Notes: generated by a model from the letters alone, not told the origin. DNA of 36,961 nt from CAZPAN01 sp964428485 (GCA_964428485.1 CAYRYP010000003.1:1-36961), one strand, 5' to 3'. Positions 1 to 9,053 are shown, numbered from the stretch's first letter. Program-made: numbers and translations.

Positions 1-1396
1 TGACCTCGTAGCGATGGCGGTGCCTCTCGTATATGAGCTGCGCACCGTAGCACTGCTGTGCCCTGCTCCCCTCGAGGAGTTTGCAAGGGTAGGCACCGAG
101 TCTCATCGTGCCGCCGAGGTCGGCGATGTCCTCTTGCTCGGGCATAAGGTCGACCACCGGGTTCTCGAGGTCGTCGGCAAACTCAGCAGAGGAGGCGTTG
201 TTGATGCCGGCGACGTTCCTGGCGAACTCCACCACCGCGGCCTGTAGGCCGAGGCATATGCCCAAGAAGGGAACACCGTTCTCGCGAGCATAGCGGATAG
301 CGGCTATCTTGCCCTCGAAGGCGCGCGAGCCAAAGCCACCGGGCACGATGATTCCATCCATAGTGCCGAGCACCTTCTCGACCCCATCGGATATTAGCGT
401 CTCACCGTCGACAAGATGCACGTTGACGTGCCTGTCGTTGTGGACGCCCGCATGGTAGAGGGCCTCATTGACCGAGAGATAGGCGTCAGGCAGTGAGACG
501 TACTTGCCCACTATCGCGATGTCGACCTCGTCCTTACAGTTGCGCGCCCTCTGCACAAAGCTCTCCCACGGCTTGAGATCGATGCGGGATATCGGGAGGT
601 CGAGCGCGGCGAGCACCTTGGTGTCGAAGTCCTGCTCGTGGATGCTCAGCGGCACCTCGTAGATAGTTGGGGAGTCAGGGCAGGCGATCACGTTGTCGGG
701 GCGCACGTCGCAGAACATCGCGATCTTAGCGCGCACCTGATCGGTGATCTCATGGTCTGATCTGCACACGATAAACTCGGGCTGTACCCCCAGCGAGCGC
801 AGCTCCTTGACGGAGTGCTGCGTGGGTTTGGTCTTAACCTCGTGGGCCGCGTTGATGTAGGGTACCAGCGTGACGTGCACGAAGATGACATCACCGGGTG
901 TCTTCGCGGTCTTGAACTGGCGGGCCGCTTCTATAAAGGGCTGACCCTCGATATCTCCGATCGTACCGCCGATCTCGACGATGACGATGTCGGCGCCCGA
1001 CTGCTCGGCGATGCGGTCGATGCGATTCTTGATCGCATTGGTGACATGGGGGATCACCTGCACAGTGCCGCCTAAGAAGTCGCCGCGGCGCTCCTTGGAG
1101 ATGAGAGACTGGTAGATCGACCCCTGCGTGAGGTTGGATGCGCGCGTGAGGTTCTCGTCGATGAACCTCTCGTAGTGGCCGAGATCGAGATCCCCTTCGT
1201 GCCCGTCTTCGGTGACGAAAACCTCCCCGTGCTGAAATGGGCTCATCGTACCCGGATCAACGTTTAGGTAGGGATCCATCTTGAGCATCGTGACCTTGTA
1301 TCCCCTCGCCTTGAGGAGCTGTCCAAGAGATGCGGCCGTGATCCCCTTCCCTAGAGATGACACGACACCACCGGTTACAAAGATGAACTTTGCCAT
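1..1396 (-). CDS. pyrG: CTP synthase, C-terminus cut off by window edge
   Basis: This enzyme converts UTP to CTP using ATP and glutamine, the last step of pyrimidine nucleotide synthesis. The 465 visible residues start at the ATG at 1396 with the amidoligase P-loop region (VTGGVVSSLGKG). They continue through the synthase domain (EIGGTIGDIE) into a class I glutamine amidotransferase domain with the nucleophile elbow GICLGLQ, whose Cys is about residue 381. The last visible residues are RHRHRYEV. The family is usually about 535 residues, so roughly 70 are missing, including the His and Glu of the amidotransferase triad; the loss comes from the window boundary, not a mutation. A GGAAGG-like ribosome binding site precedes the start. 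The gene diverges from the CobW-type GTPase gene across 184 nt. The identification is secure. Confidence 0.97.
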   Translation of the reverse strand, partial: MAKFIFVTGGVVSSLGKGITAASLGQLLKARGYKVTMLKMDPYLNVDPGTMSPFQHGEVFVTEDGHEGDLDLGHYERFIDENLTRASNLTQGSIYQSLISKERRGDFLGGTVQVIPHVTNAIKNRIDRIAEQSGADIVIVEIGGTIGDIEGQPFIEAARQFKTAKTPGDVIFVHVTLVPYINAAHEVKTKPTQHSVKELRSLGVQPEFIVCRSDHEITDQVRAKIAMFCDVRPDNVIACPDSPTIYEVPLSIHEQDFDTKVLAALDLPISRIDLKPWESFVQRARNCKDEVDIAIVGKYVSLPDAYLSVNEALYHAGVHNDRHVNVHLVDGETLISDGVEKVLGTMDGIIVPGGFGSRAFEGKIAAIRYARENGVPFLGICLGLQAAVVEFARNVAGINNASSAEFADDLENPVVDLMPEQEDIADLGGTMRLGAYPCKLLEGSRAQQCYGAQLIYERHRHRYEV

Positions 1397-1580
1397 GTCG
1401 CCAAAAACCGCCTTCCGCATAGTCGCCCGCTTGACCCGCATTTCCAATCTAGGATTCTATCAACGGGGAGGTGCGCATGTGTTTCCCACTCGTTAAAACA
1501 GACTGTGGGCAGCACAATGTTCAGGTGGGCGTTTAAAATGACTCTGCATGCTTTCCGCAGAGATTCGGGAGTGGATGTCA

Positions 1581-2189
1581 ATGAAGATACTGATACTCGG
1601 AGGATTCCTCGGATCGGGCAAGACAAGCGTCCTGGTCAACCTCGCCAAGCACGTGATCGGAGATGAGCCCGGCGATCTTCCCAAGGTGGTCATCATAGAA
1701 AACGAGATCGGGGAGGTAGGGGTCGACGACGTGATGCTCTCCTCCTCGGGGCTTCAGGTGCAGAGCATGTTCAGCGGCTGCATCTGCTGCACGATGGCCG
1801 GCGAGCTGATCCCGACGCTTCGCATGATCCAGACGGACTACGACCCGGAGCTTGTTGTCGTGGAGGCCACGGGCGTCGCATGCCCCAAGCAGATCCGCGA
1901 CTCCCTGGTGGAGTACATAGAGGGTTCAGATGTGCGTATCTGCGTGGTCGTGGACGCCAATCGCTGGGACAGGATCAAACGTGCTCTCTCGCAGCTGGTT
2001 CACACGCAGCTTCTCGACGCCAACACGATCCTGGTAAACAAGATTGATCTGGTTGAAGAGGACAAGCCCGACCAGATCATCGAGGAGCTAAAAGAGGATA
2101 ATCCGGATCCGGAGTACTTCAAGATAAGTGCCACATCTAAGATCGACCCGACCATCTGGAGCCGGGTCCTGGGAGAGGATGTTAGCTAG
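1581..2189 (+). CDS. short CobW/G3E-family GTPase (metallochaperone-like)
   Basis: This is a P-loop GTPase of the G3E family (CobW, UreG, HypB, ZNG1), which couples GTP hydrolysis to metal or cofactor delivery. Walker A is GGFLGSGKT at residues 7-15. The family metal-site motif CxCC appears as GCICCTM with Cys at 67, 69 and 70, and NKID supplies guanine specificity. I chose the ATG at 1581 because GGGAG lies 9 nt upstream; ATGs at 1548 and 1575 are less well placed. The protein has only 202 residues and ends just after the GTPase fold. It therefore lacks the C-terminal CobW_C domain found in typical members of about 320 residues. The His-rich gene begins one base after the stop, so the two are almost certainly co-translated. 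Which metal or client it serves cannot be read from the sequence. Confidence 0.88.
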   Translation: MKILILGGFLGSGKTSVLVNLAKHVIGDEPGDLPKVVIIENEIGEVGVDDVMLSSSGLQVQSMFSGCICCTMAGELIPTLRMIQTDYDPELVVVEATGVACPKQIRDSLVEYIEGSDVRICVVVDANRWDRIKRALSQLVHTQLLDANTILVNKIDLVEEDKPDQIIEELKEDNPDPEYFKISATSKIDPTIWSRVLGEDVS

Positions 2190-2190
2190 C

Positions 2191-2751
2191 ATGACAGATG
2201 AGAAGAGCACCAACAAAGAGCATTGCCACGACCACGAACACGGCAGCGAGGAGTGCGTGAAGCGCCACGGCACAAAGCCCGAGCACTGCGGACACGCCCA
2301 TGACCACCACAGCAATGGGCATCATGGGCGTCACCACACCCATAACCATCACGGCAACGGATGTCACCACAACGGACACGAGCGCTCACACGAGAATCGC
2401 CGCGCTCTCGGCAAGACCGGCTTCGTGAACCACACCACTCATGAAGAGGCCTCAGTGGTCTCGGCCACAGGCACCATCGCGCTCGGCCACGACGAAGCTA
2501 GGCGCCGCATGAGCAGCGCAATGAAGGAACTCAGCGTCTGGGTCGACGACAACGATGGGATCATTGGACACATAAAGTGCTCACTTCGCCTCCAGACCGT
2601 CGTAATGATGTCGGTTACCCTAGATCAGCTCGACGAGAATGAATCCGACGTCCACGAGATCGAGATGTCACTTGCATCGATCGTCTTCGGCATTGCCCCG
2701 AACAAGCTTGCAGAGAAGGTTTACGAGCTCCTAGAGGGAATCGTGATCTGA
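2191..2751 (+). CDS. His-rich metal-binding partner of the CobW-type GTPase
   Basis: The N-terminal 70 residues of this 186-residue protein carry about 21 histidines and several cysteines in clusters such as HCHDHEH, HAHDHH and HHTHNHH. Such tracts typically bind Ni, Zn or Co. The remaining 115 or so residues form a separate, ordinary-looking domain (WVDDNDGIIGHIKCSL and onward) that I do not recognise. There is no signal peptide or membrane segment, so it should be cytosolic. It starts one nucleotide after the GTPase stop codon (gttagctagcATG), implying translational coupling. I infer that the pair makes up a split metallochaperone, with the GTPase motor in one protein and the His-rich metal buffer in the other; many single-chain CobW and HypB proteins carry such His tracts internally. 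Function remains inferred. Confidence 0.75.
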   Translation: MTDEKSTNKEHCHDHEHGSEECVKRHGTKPEHCGHAHDHHSNGHHGRHHTHNHHGNGCHHNGHERSHENRRALGKTGFVNHTTHEEASVVSATGTIALGHDEARRRMSSAMKELSVWVDDNDGIIGHIKCSLRLQTVVMMSVTLDQLDENESDVHEIEMSLASIVFGIAPNKLAEKVYELLEGIVI

Positions 2752-2837
2752 CGGCAAACATACCGCCAAGTACCTTGACGCCCCAAAAACGTGCAACGAG
2801 AATCTTTTCGAAAGCAATGAAACGGCGGGTGCCCTAG

Positions 2838-3776
2838 ATGCTTCTTGGAATCGACATAGGCGGAACCTCGGTGAAGGTCGGAGCCGTCGGAGACGACGGG
2901 GAACTTCTTGCCGCTATGTCGATGGGAACACCCGATCTATCCGAACCAGACGGGTGGAAAACCCTCACTAAGCTCGCAGCAAATGTGGCCAATGAGGCCG
3001 CGGGCCCCGGTGGCGGCGATAGCGTCCGTGGAATCGGGATAGCCGTGCCGGGCGTGGTGGCGCCAGACGGGTCGACGGCCATGATTCCCAACGCAAGAAT
3101 CAGCCTCTCCCCTATCCTCGCCGCATTCGAGTCGAGCTTTCCACATGCACGCTTAACCGTAACAAACGATGCCAACGCCGCCGCATGGGGCGAGTACCGT
3201 CGTGGTGGTGCGCGTGAGATGCGGAGTTTTGCGCTGGTAACCCTAGGAACGGGGATCGGATGCGGCATCGTGCTCGATGGACACCTGCTGACAGGAGCCC
3301 ACGGGGCCTCGGGAGAGATCGGACACATGAAGCTTTTCCGTGAGGGCGGCGAGCCGTGTAACTGCGGCGGGAGTGGCTGCCTCGAGAGATACGCCTCAGC
3401 CGGAGCGCTGGTAGCAAACGCCCGCAAAAAAGCCGCAGCACTCGGGCTCGACGCAGACGCCAAACCCTACGAAGACCCCAGATCGATCATGGAAGCACAC
3501 TCACATGGAGATCGGGCCGCATCCGAGGCGGTCTCGGCGATGTGCGAAAGCCTTGGTCTTGCCCTCTCTATGCTCACCTGCACGATGGACCCGGAGGTGA
3601 TCTTTCTGGGAGGCGGAGTCGCGAACTCTGCCGATCTTTTCCTGGACGATCTCAGGCATGCCTATCGCATCTTTTCCATCCCCCCGTGTAATAGCACACC
3701 TATCCTGCCAGCATCACTTGGTAACGACGCCGGGATGATAGGCTCCGCGCTTCTGGCCGCACAAGGAGAATCATGA
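2838..3776 (+). CDS. ROK-family sugar kinase (glucokinase-like)
   Basis: This is a cytosolic ATP-dependent sugar kinase of the ROK family, 312 residues, the usual length. The N-terminal phosphate-binding motif is LLGIDIGGTSVKVG. The catalytic Asp is in TNDANAAAWGE (Asp111), followed by LGTGIGCGIV. EIGHM and the zinc motif CNCGGSGC (residues 174-181) are the ROK signatures. There is no N-terminal helix-turn-helix, so this is a kinase rather than a NagC- or XylR-type repressor. The stop codon overlaps the start of the GH3 gene (ATGA), so kinase and glycosidase are one operon: the hydrolase frees a sugar and the kinase phosphorylates it. Glucose is the likeliest substrate, but N-acetylmannosamine, allose or fructose cannot be excluded from motifs alone. 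Confidence 0.9.
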   Translation: MLLGIDIGGTSVKVGAVGDDGELLAAMSMGTPDLSEPDGWKTLTKLAANVANEAAGPGGGDSVRGIGIAVPGVVAPDGSTAMIPNARISLSPILAAFESSFPHARLTVTNDANAAAWGEYRRGGAREMRSFALVTLGTGIGCGIVLDGHLLTGAHGASGEIGHMKLFREGGEPCNCGGSGCLERYASAGALVANARKKAAALGLDADAKPYEDPRSIMEAHSHGDRAASEAVSAMCESLGLALSMLTCTMDPEVIFLGGGVANSADLFLDDLRHAYRIFSIPPCNSTPILPASLGNDAGMIGSALLAAQGES

Positions 3777-6238
3777 TCGACGACGACATGCTGGGGGGCC
3801 TCTCGACCAGGGAGCGGGCAAAGCTTCTGGCGGGCAGAGACTTCTGGAGCACTGCCGAGACGGGCAGTGGCGATCATCGCATCCGATCGATCTCGTTGGC
3901 CGACGGACCCCATGGGCTTCGCAGACAGACCGGCAAGTCCGACCATATGGGCCTCAACAACAGCCTGCCCGCCACATGCTTTCCTGCCGAGTGTCTCTCC
4001 GCCTGTTCGTTCGACCCGGAGCTAATGTACGAGGTCGGACGCGCCATCGGCGAGGAGTGCCGTTTCCAGGACGTGGCGGTCCTTTTAGGCCCCGGTGTCA
4101 ACATCAAGAGAAGTCCGCTTTGCGGAAGAGCGTTCGAGTACTTTAGCGAAGATCCGCTGCTATCCGGCGCAATGGGTGCAGCGATGGTCGAGGGCATCCA
4201 ATCGACGGGGGTCGGCGCATGTCCAAAGCACTTCGCGGCGAACAGTCAGGAGATGCTCCGGATGACAGGGGACTCGGTGGTCGACGACCGCGCCCTCAAC
4301 GAGATCTACCTACCGGCGTTCGAGACGATTGTCAAACGCGCACGGCCCGCAGCGATCATGACCGCCTACAACCGCCTGAACGGGAACTACTGCTCCGAGA
4401 GCAGCTGGCTTTTGAGCGAAAAGCTGCGCGGCGAGTGGGGGTTCGAGGGGGCGTGTATCACCGACTGGGGCGCGCTCTCCGACAGCGTGGAATCCGTACG
4501 CGCAGGACTAGACCTGGCAATGCCAGGGCCTAGGCCCGACCACTCCCGCGAGGTCGAGCAGGCGGTGCTCTCGGGCTTCCTGGACAAGGATGCCCTGGAT
4601 AGGGCTGCATCTCAGGTCGCCGGGCTGGTTGCGATGGCGCAGCGCGCTCAAAACGTTGCATTTAGCTGCGACATCGATTCGCACCTCGATATCGCGCGTC
4701 GTATGGCGGAGGCCTCCGGAGTCCTTCTGGCAAACGACGGGACGCTTCCGCTCGAGGCGGGCTCGAGTGTGGCTCTGCTGGGAGCCTTCGCCATCTCCCC
4801 GCGCTACCAGGGGGCAGGATCGTCGAAGATCAACCCCATTGAGCTGGACAACCTGCTCGACGCGATGCGCAAACTCGATTGCAAGACAGGCTACGCCCCG
4901 GGGTACGACCGCAACAGCGGCGAGACGAGCGCAGAGATGCTAGAGGAGGCCGAAAGGATTGCCAGAAACCACGATGTCGCGGTGGTGCTGGTGGGATTGC
5001 CGGACGCGGTGGAGTCGGAGGGCTTTGACAGAGACAGTCTCGAGATGCCCGGTGGCCACATCGCCCTCATAGAACGCGCCTGCCTCGCCAACCCCAGGAC
5101 TGTGGTAGTCCTCTTCGCAGGATCAGCGCTGGAACTACCCTGGATCACACGCTCCAACGGCGACGGAACCTGGGGTGAGTCCTGCGCACCCACTCCATCT
5201 GCGGTGCTCGCGATGTACCTCCCAGGATGTCGGGGCGCGACGGCGACGGCCAGGCTTCTTTTGGGACTGGCCAACCCCTCGGGAAAGCTCACGGAGACCT
5301 GGCCCGTGAAACTTGCCGACACCGCACTGGGCACGGGATTTCCCGATGCATCCCCCGAGGTTCTCTACCGCGAGAGTATCTACGTCGGCTACAGGTGGTT
5401 TGACTCCGCCGGCATCGAACCCGCCTTCCCATTCGGACACGGCCTCTCCTACACATCCTTCGAGTACTCGGATCTCGAGGTCTCGACGCGTAACGGTTCG
5501 ATCGAGGTCGCGATCCGCCTCACCAACACGGGAAGCGTTGCCGGTTCCGAGACGGTGCAAGTGTACGTGCATCCCATCGACCCTCTCGACTTCATGGCCG
5601 ATCAACAGCTTGCCGGATTCAAGAAAGTAAGGCTGGGTCCAAATAAAAGCGCCGAGATCAGGATATCCCTGGACACCAGGGCCTTCTGCCTTTGGGACGA
5701 CGAAACCAAAAGATGGGCCATGGGCGGTGAGAATTTCGAGATCAGAGTTGGTTCCTCGAGCCGCGATATACGACTGACCGCACATATGAAGCCCGAAACG
5801 GACGCGCCTGGCTGCCTGCCCGCGCTCAGGGCCAATAGGCGCTCATGCTATGACCACCCGGAGCTAGAGCCGTACTTCCACGTTCATGAAAAGGAGTTCT
5901 CCGACGAGTCGTTCGAGGCGCTTTACGGAAGACCCCTCCCATCTCCGCCACCTGCGCACCCATTCACTAGAAACTCCCCGATAGGAAGCCTGCGGGAGAC
6001 ACGCACGGGGCGGTTCATCCACAAATTGATTCTGAGGATAGGCGGAAGGGTGATCGATCCGAATGACGGGGACGTGGCGAACATCATGGAGTCATCGCTG
6101 TCCGACATGCCGCTGAGATCCATGACGATGGCTGGCATCTCTATGGAGGTGGTCGATGGGCTGGTGGACATAGCCAACCACCAGGTGCTAATCGGCGTGC
6201 GCGCCGTTATAAAGGGACTGCTCTCGAAGAAGCGCTGA
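3773..6238 (+). CDS. glycoside hydrolase family 3 beta-glycosidase
   Basis: This 821-residue GH3 enzyme probably removes terminal beta-glucosyl or related residues from oligosaccharides or plant glycosides. Order of parts: (alpha/beta)8 domain with SLADGPHGLRRQ near residue 41, GPGVNIKRSPLCGRAFEYF and the KHFAANSQE motif (152-160); catalytic nucleophile Asp231 in ITDWGA; then the alpha/beta sandwich with GAGSSKINP; then FPFGHGLSYTSFEY and a fibronectin III-like domain (LTNTGSVAGSETVQVYVHP). A C-terminal extension of about 150 residues follows. No signal peptide is seen, so the enzyme is cytosolic and acts on imported, unphosphorylated glycosides. It starts inside the ROK kinase gene (4-nt overlap). 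Its 3' end converges on the sirtuin gene with a 7-nt gap. Substrate specificity (glucose, xylose or deglycosylation of plant phenolics or bile conjugates) is not determinable here. Confidence 0.93.
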   Translation: MIDDDMLGGLSTRERAKLLAGRDFWSTAETGSGDHRIRSISLADGPHGLRRQTGKSDHMGLNNSLPATCFPAECLSACSFDPELMYEVGRAIGEECRFQDVAVLLGPGVNIKRSPLCGRAFEYFSEDPLLSGAMGAAMVEGIQSTGVGACPKHFAANSQEMLRMTGDSVVDDRALNEIYLPAFETIVKRARPAAIMTAYNRLNGNYCSESSWLLSEKLRGEWGFEGACITDWGALSDSVESVRAGLDLAMPGPRPDHSREVEQAVLSGFLDKDALDRAASQVAGLVAMAQRAQNVAFSCDIDSHLDIARRMAEASGVLLANDGTLPLEAGSSVALLGAFAISPRYQGAGSSKINPIELDNLLDAMRKLDCKTGYAPGYDRNSGETSAEMLEEAERIARNHDVAVVLVGLPDAVESEGFDRDSLEMPGGHIALIERACLANPRTVVVLFAGSALELPWITRSNGDGTWGESCAPTPSAVLAMYLPGCRGATATARLLLGLANPSGKLTETWPVKLADTALGTGFPDASPEVLYRESIYVGYRWFDSAGIEPAFPFGHGLSYTSFEYSDLEVSTRNGSIEVAIRLTNTGSVAGSETVQVYVHPIDPLDFMADQQLAGFKKVRLGPNKSAEIRISLDTRAFCLWDDETKRWAMGGENFEIRVGSSSRDIRLTAHMKPETDAPGCLPALRANRRSCYDHPELEPYFHVHEKEFSDESFEALYGRPLPSPPPAHPFTRNSPIGSLRETRTGRFIHKLILRIGGRVIDPNDGDVANIMESSLSDMPLRSMTMAGISMEVVDGLVDIANHQVLIGVRAVIKGLLSKKR

Positions 6239-6245
6239 GACCGCG

Positions 6246-7127
6246 CTAGCCCAACCTGCCCACCAAAATCGACAGGACCTCGGAGATGTCGTGGTCTATC
6301 GTGATGCATCTCTTGGCAGCCTCTTTCGGACAGACCGCATCACCCAGGGCAACCGTCGCAAGCGTCGCCTTGGGGTTGGTCAGCAAAATCCTCCAGAATG
6401 GGAATTTTATGATCCCGGGAGTGTTCCATCCGACGCCAAGCTCGAGCAGCAGGATCCTCCCGCTTGTCCGCGTACGCACAAAATCGGAGTACCTCTCCGC
6501 CGCCTCGTGCCAACCGGAATCCTCGACGAATGTGGAGTCGGAGCGAAGGTTCATCGACATCGGCTCACCGCAGCGCGGACACATCGGGACGAGGTCGGAC
6601 GGGATGCGCAGACCCTCCTGACGCTCGATCATCTCTCGAACGATCTTTTCGTTGTCATAGGTCTCCATATGACAGGGTACGCTGCACTGGAACAGGCCGT
6701 AATCGCCCTGCGTGTAGAACAGCCGTGACTTGTCGAAGCCGCTTCGCTGGAAGCAGTGGTCGACGTTAGTGGTAAGCACAAAGTAGTCGCGGCCATCGAG
6801 GATCGAGAGTAAGTTGGGGTACACGTCGCCGGGAATCTCCGAGTAGCGGTTGAGCATGATATCGCGGCTCCAGAACCCCCACATCTCCTCCAACGTCTCA
6901 TAGGGGTAGAATCCTCCCGCGTACATGTCGTGAAAGCCGTAAGCCGCCTCGAAATCCGAGAACACCCGCTCGAAGCGCTCCCCTGAGTAGTCCATCCCCG
7001 TGGCGGCGGAGAGCCCGGCGCCAGCGCCGACAAGAATCGAGTCAGCAGAGAGTACAGCGTCGCAGAGGCGCTCAATGCTATCCGAGAAGCTCTCGGTAGA
7101 TCGAGAGATCGAGATCCTTGAAGACAT
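6246..7127 (-). CDS. class M sirtuin (SirTM), predicted protein ADP-ribosyltransferase
   Basis: This NAD-binding Sir2-fold protein has 293 residues. The Rossmann motif is GAGAGLSAATG (34-44) and the NAD-site motif is TTNVDH (Asn121). Two zinc-ribbon Cys pairs are visible: Cys148/Cys152 and Cys183/Cys186. Where ordinary sirtuins have the catalytic His of the HG motif, this one reads TQGDYG, with Gln140. That His-to-Gln change marks the SirTM class, known to ADP-ribosylate a lipoylated GcvH-like carrier rather than to deacetylate. The ATG at 7127 lies inside the macrodomain gene, giving a 50-nt overlap; AAGGTGG precedes it and no later in-frame start exists before the NAD motif. Coupling to a macrodomain fits the known SirTM pairing. 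The usual carrier and lipoate ligase genes are absent from this window. Confidence 0.88.
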   Translation of the reverse strand: MSSRISISRSTESFSDSIERLCDAVLSADSILVGAGAGLSAATGMDYSGERFERVFSDFEAAYGFHDMYAGGFYPYETLEEMWGFWSRDIMLNRYSEIPGDVYPNLLSILDGRDYFVLTTNVDHCFQRSGFDKSRLFYTQGDYGLFQCSVPCHMETYDNEKIVREMIERQEGLRIPSDLVPMCPRCGEPMSMNLRSDSTFVEDSGWHEAAERYSDFVRTRTSGRILLLELGVGWNTPGIIKFPFWRILLTNPKATLATVALGDAVCPKEAAKRCITIDHDISEVLSILVGRLG

Positions 7128-7890
7128 TGAATACCACCTTCATGGAGTCTCCATTGCTGGAGATGTCGTCGCGAACGGTGTCCACCGCGATCTGCGCCGC
7201 GCGCTCGTTGGGAAAATGAAACTCCCCCGTAGAGATGCAGCACAACGCGATGGAGCGCAGCCGGTACTCCCGCGCAAGCGCAAGACAAGAGCGGTAGCAC
7301 GACTCTAATAACTCCTCGTCGCCGCGCAGGAGCTTAGGTCCCACTATAGGGCCAACCGTATGAATCACGTGATCACATGGGAGGTTCCATGCATGGGTGA
7401 TCCTGGCACGCCCCGTGGGCTCCGGAGCCGGATCCGGCCCCATCATCTTGGCGCACTCTAGTCTAAGCTGCACTCCTGCGAATGTGTGAATGGCGTTGTC
7501 TATGCAGCCGTGGCATGGAACATAGCACCCTGTCATCCCGCTGTTGGCTGCGTTGACAATGGCTCCGCATGCAAGCGTAGTGATGTCGCCCTGCCAAAGA
7601 GAGATGCAGGGTTCAAGCTCCGGGAGAGATTCCGCGTCCACCACCCCTTTGGAGACGATCTCCTGCCTGAGATATGCGTCCTGCACCTCTAGGAAACCCT
7701 CGTCTGCGGGCATCGGGGGACGCATGTTCATCAAAGCTCGGAGCAACTTCGCCCGATCCGCCTCGCCATCCGGGATGCTCATCCCCGCGTAGTCTGAGCG
7801 CTCCCCAAGAAGCCTCTCTATCAGGTAGAGCCGGCGCTCCTCCTGAGTAACCGGTGCTCCGTCGCGCTCGATGTCCATTCCGTCAGCCAT
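7078..7890 (-). CDS. zinc-type macrodomain ADP-ribosyl hydrolase
   Basis: This 270-residue macrodomain protein is predicted to remove ADP-ribose from modified protein, the counterpart of the adjacent SirTM. An N-terminal helical extension of about 90 residues precedes the macrodomain core. Core motifs are LWQGDITTL (GDIT 101-104), IVNAANSG (NAAN 113-116), then GCYVPCHGCIDNAIH with Cys126, His127 and Cys129, and later CCISTGEFHFPNE. The Cys/His cluster in the catalytic loop and the N-terminal extension match the zinc-dependent macrodomains found beside SirTM genes. I chose the ATG at 7890 because GGAGG lies 6 nt upstream; an in-frame codon at 7923 has no such site. It is the first gene of the two-gene minus-strand unit and overlaps the sirtuin start by 50 nt. 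Confidence 0.9.
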   Translation of the reverse strand: MADGMDIERDGAPVTQEERRLYLIERLLGERSDYAGMSIPDGEADRAKLLRALMNMRPPMPADEGFLEVQDAYLRQEIVSKGVVDAESLPELEPCISLWQGDITTLACGAIVNAANSGMTGCYVPCHGCIDNAIHTFAGVQLRLECAKMMGPDPAPEPTGRARITHAWNLPCDHVIHTVGPIVGPKLLRGDEELLESCYRSCLALAREYRLRSIALCCISTGEFHFPNERAAQIAVDTVRDDISSNGDSMKVVFNVFKDLDLSIYRELLG

Positions 7891-8023
7891 CGTCAACCTC
7901 CAGACGTGCCAGATCGGCCCCAAAAGAGAGGGGGTGGATTAGACCTGATCCTGGGCTCCGATCATCGTGATCATCCTCACAGCCTGCTAAGCCGGAACGC
8001 AACGTGGGATTGCAGTTCGAAGG

Positions 8024-9007
8024 CTAGTACAGCTCGGCGTCGAGGTCGATGATGACCGTGCTGTTGGCCTCGGCCCTCACGCCGTACTCCCGCATGATAT
8101 CGCGAAGATGGATGAGATTCTCCTCCCACTCCTTGCGCGGAAGCATCTCGTAGTCCTCCCCCATCGGGTACTCGATCCCCATAGAGTGATACTTCTCCAC
8201 GCCCATCTTCTTATATGGGAGCAACTGCACCTGGTAAACCCTATTGCGCATCTTCTCGGCGATGAACCTGGCAGACTCTCGGATGTTCTCCTCATCGTTG
8301 TTGATGTCGGGGATGACCGGAATTCTGAGCACCAGAGGCACCTTGTCGTCTGCTGCCCTGACGAGGTTTTCGAGAATCCTCTCGTTGCCGACACCCGTCC
8401 ATTTCTTGTGTCGCTCGGAGTCCATGAACTTCAGGTCCACCAGAAAAAGGTCCGTGAGCGGGATAAATCTCTCTATGATGCCGTAGTCACAGTACATCGT
8501 GGTCTCGACGCAGGTGTTTATCTCCTCGGCACGGCATGCCTCGAGAAGAGCGATAGCAAACTCCCATTGCACGGTGACCTCCCCGCCGTTAAGGGTGATC
8601 CCGCCGCCATTTTGCTTGTAGTAGTGAAGATCCTTGCGGACCTCCTTCATGACATCCTCCACACTCATCGACTCGCCCCAGGCCTTGATGGCATGGGTGA
8701 AGCAGGCCCTAGCACACGACATGCACCTGATGCACTCCATGTTCGAGCCCACGATGATGCCGTCCTCGGTGAATTCCAGGGGCCTTCCCTCCTTCGGGCA
8801 GGCCTTTACGCAGAAACCGCACTTGTCCAGCTGGATACACTTGTCGGGATAGATCCCGAGCTGGGAGTGTGGATCCAGACCCTCCGGGTTGGAGCACCAG
8901 CGGCAGCGCAGCGGGCAGCCCTTGAGAAACACCTCGGTGCGGATGCCCGGCCCGTCGTGCACCGTGAGGTGCTGGATGTTGAACACTATGCCCTTCTTCT
9001 CACTCAT
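8024..9007 (-). CDS. glycyl radical enzyme activase 1 (radical SAM)
   Basis: This 327-residue radical SAM enzyme is predicted to abstract the glycyl hydrogen of the GRE encoded just upstream (9185-11686). Motifs in order: HDGPGIRTEVFLKGCPLRCRWCSNPEG contains the CxxxCxxC radical SAM cluster site; then a ferredoxin-like insert with two more cluster sets (CIQLDKCGFCVKACP and CIRCMSCARACF); then NGGGITLNGGEVTVQ, which contributes to SAM binding. The insert is typical of activases for GREs other than pyruvate formate-lyase. The start at 9007 is supported by GGAGAGGG just upstream; the frame extends further upstream without a ribosome binding site. It lies 177 nt downstream of its GRE on the same strand, with two hairpins in the gap. 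It is cytosolic and requires anaerobic conditions. Confidence 0.93.
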   Translation of the reverse strand: MSEKKGIVFNIQHLTVHDGPGIRTEVFLKGCPLRCRWCSNPEGLDPHSQLGIYPDKCIQLDKCGFCVKACPKEGRPLEFTEDGIIVGSNMECIRCMSCARACFTHAIKAWGESMSVEDVMKEVRKDLHYYKQNGGGITLNGGEVTVQWEFAIALLEACRAEEINTCVETTMYCDYGIIERFIPLTDLFLVDLKFMDSERHKKWTGVGNERILENLVRAADDKVPLVLRIPVIPDINNDEENIRESARFIAEKMRNRVYQVQLLPYKKMGVEKYHSMGIEYPMGEDYEMLPRKEWEENLIHLRDIMREYGVRAEANSTVIIDLDAELY

Positions 9008-9053
9008 TCCCTCTCCTCGAAAAACCTCGTAGGCGACTCGTCCCGCAAGACGT

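Noticed and set aside
2240..2400. CAC/CAT-rich stretch as a DNA repeat
   Set aside because: It is simply the codon pattern of the His-rich protein, with no regular period.
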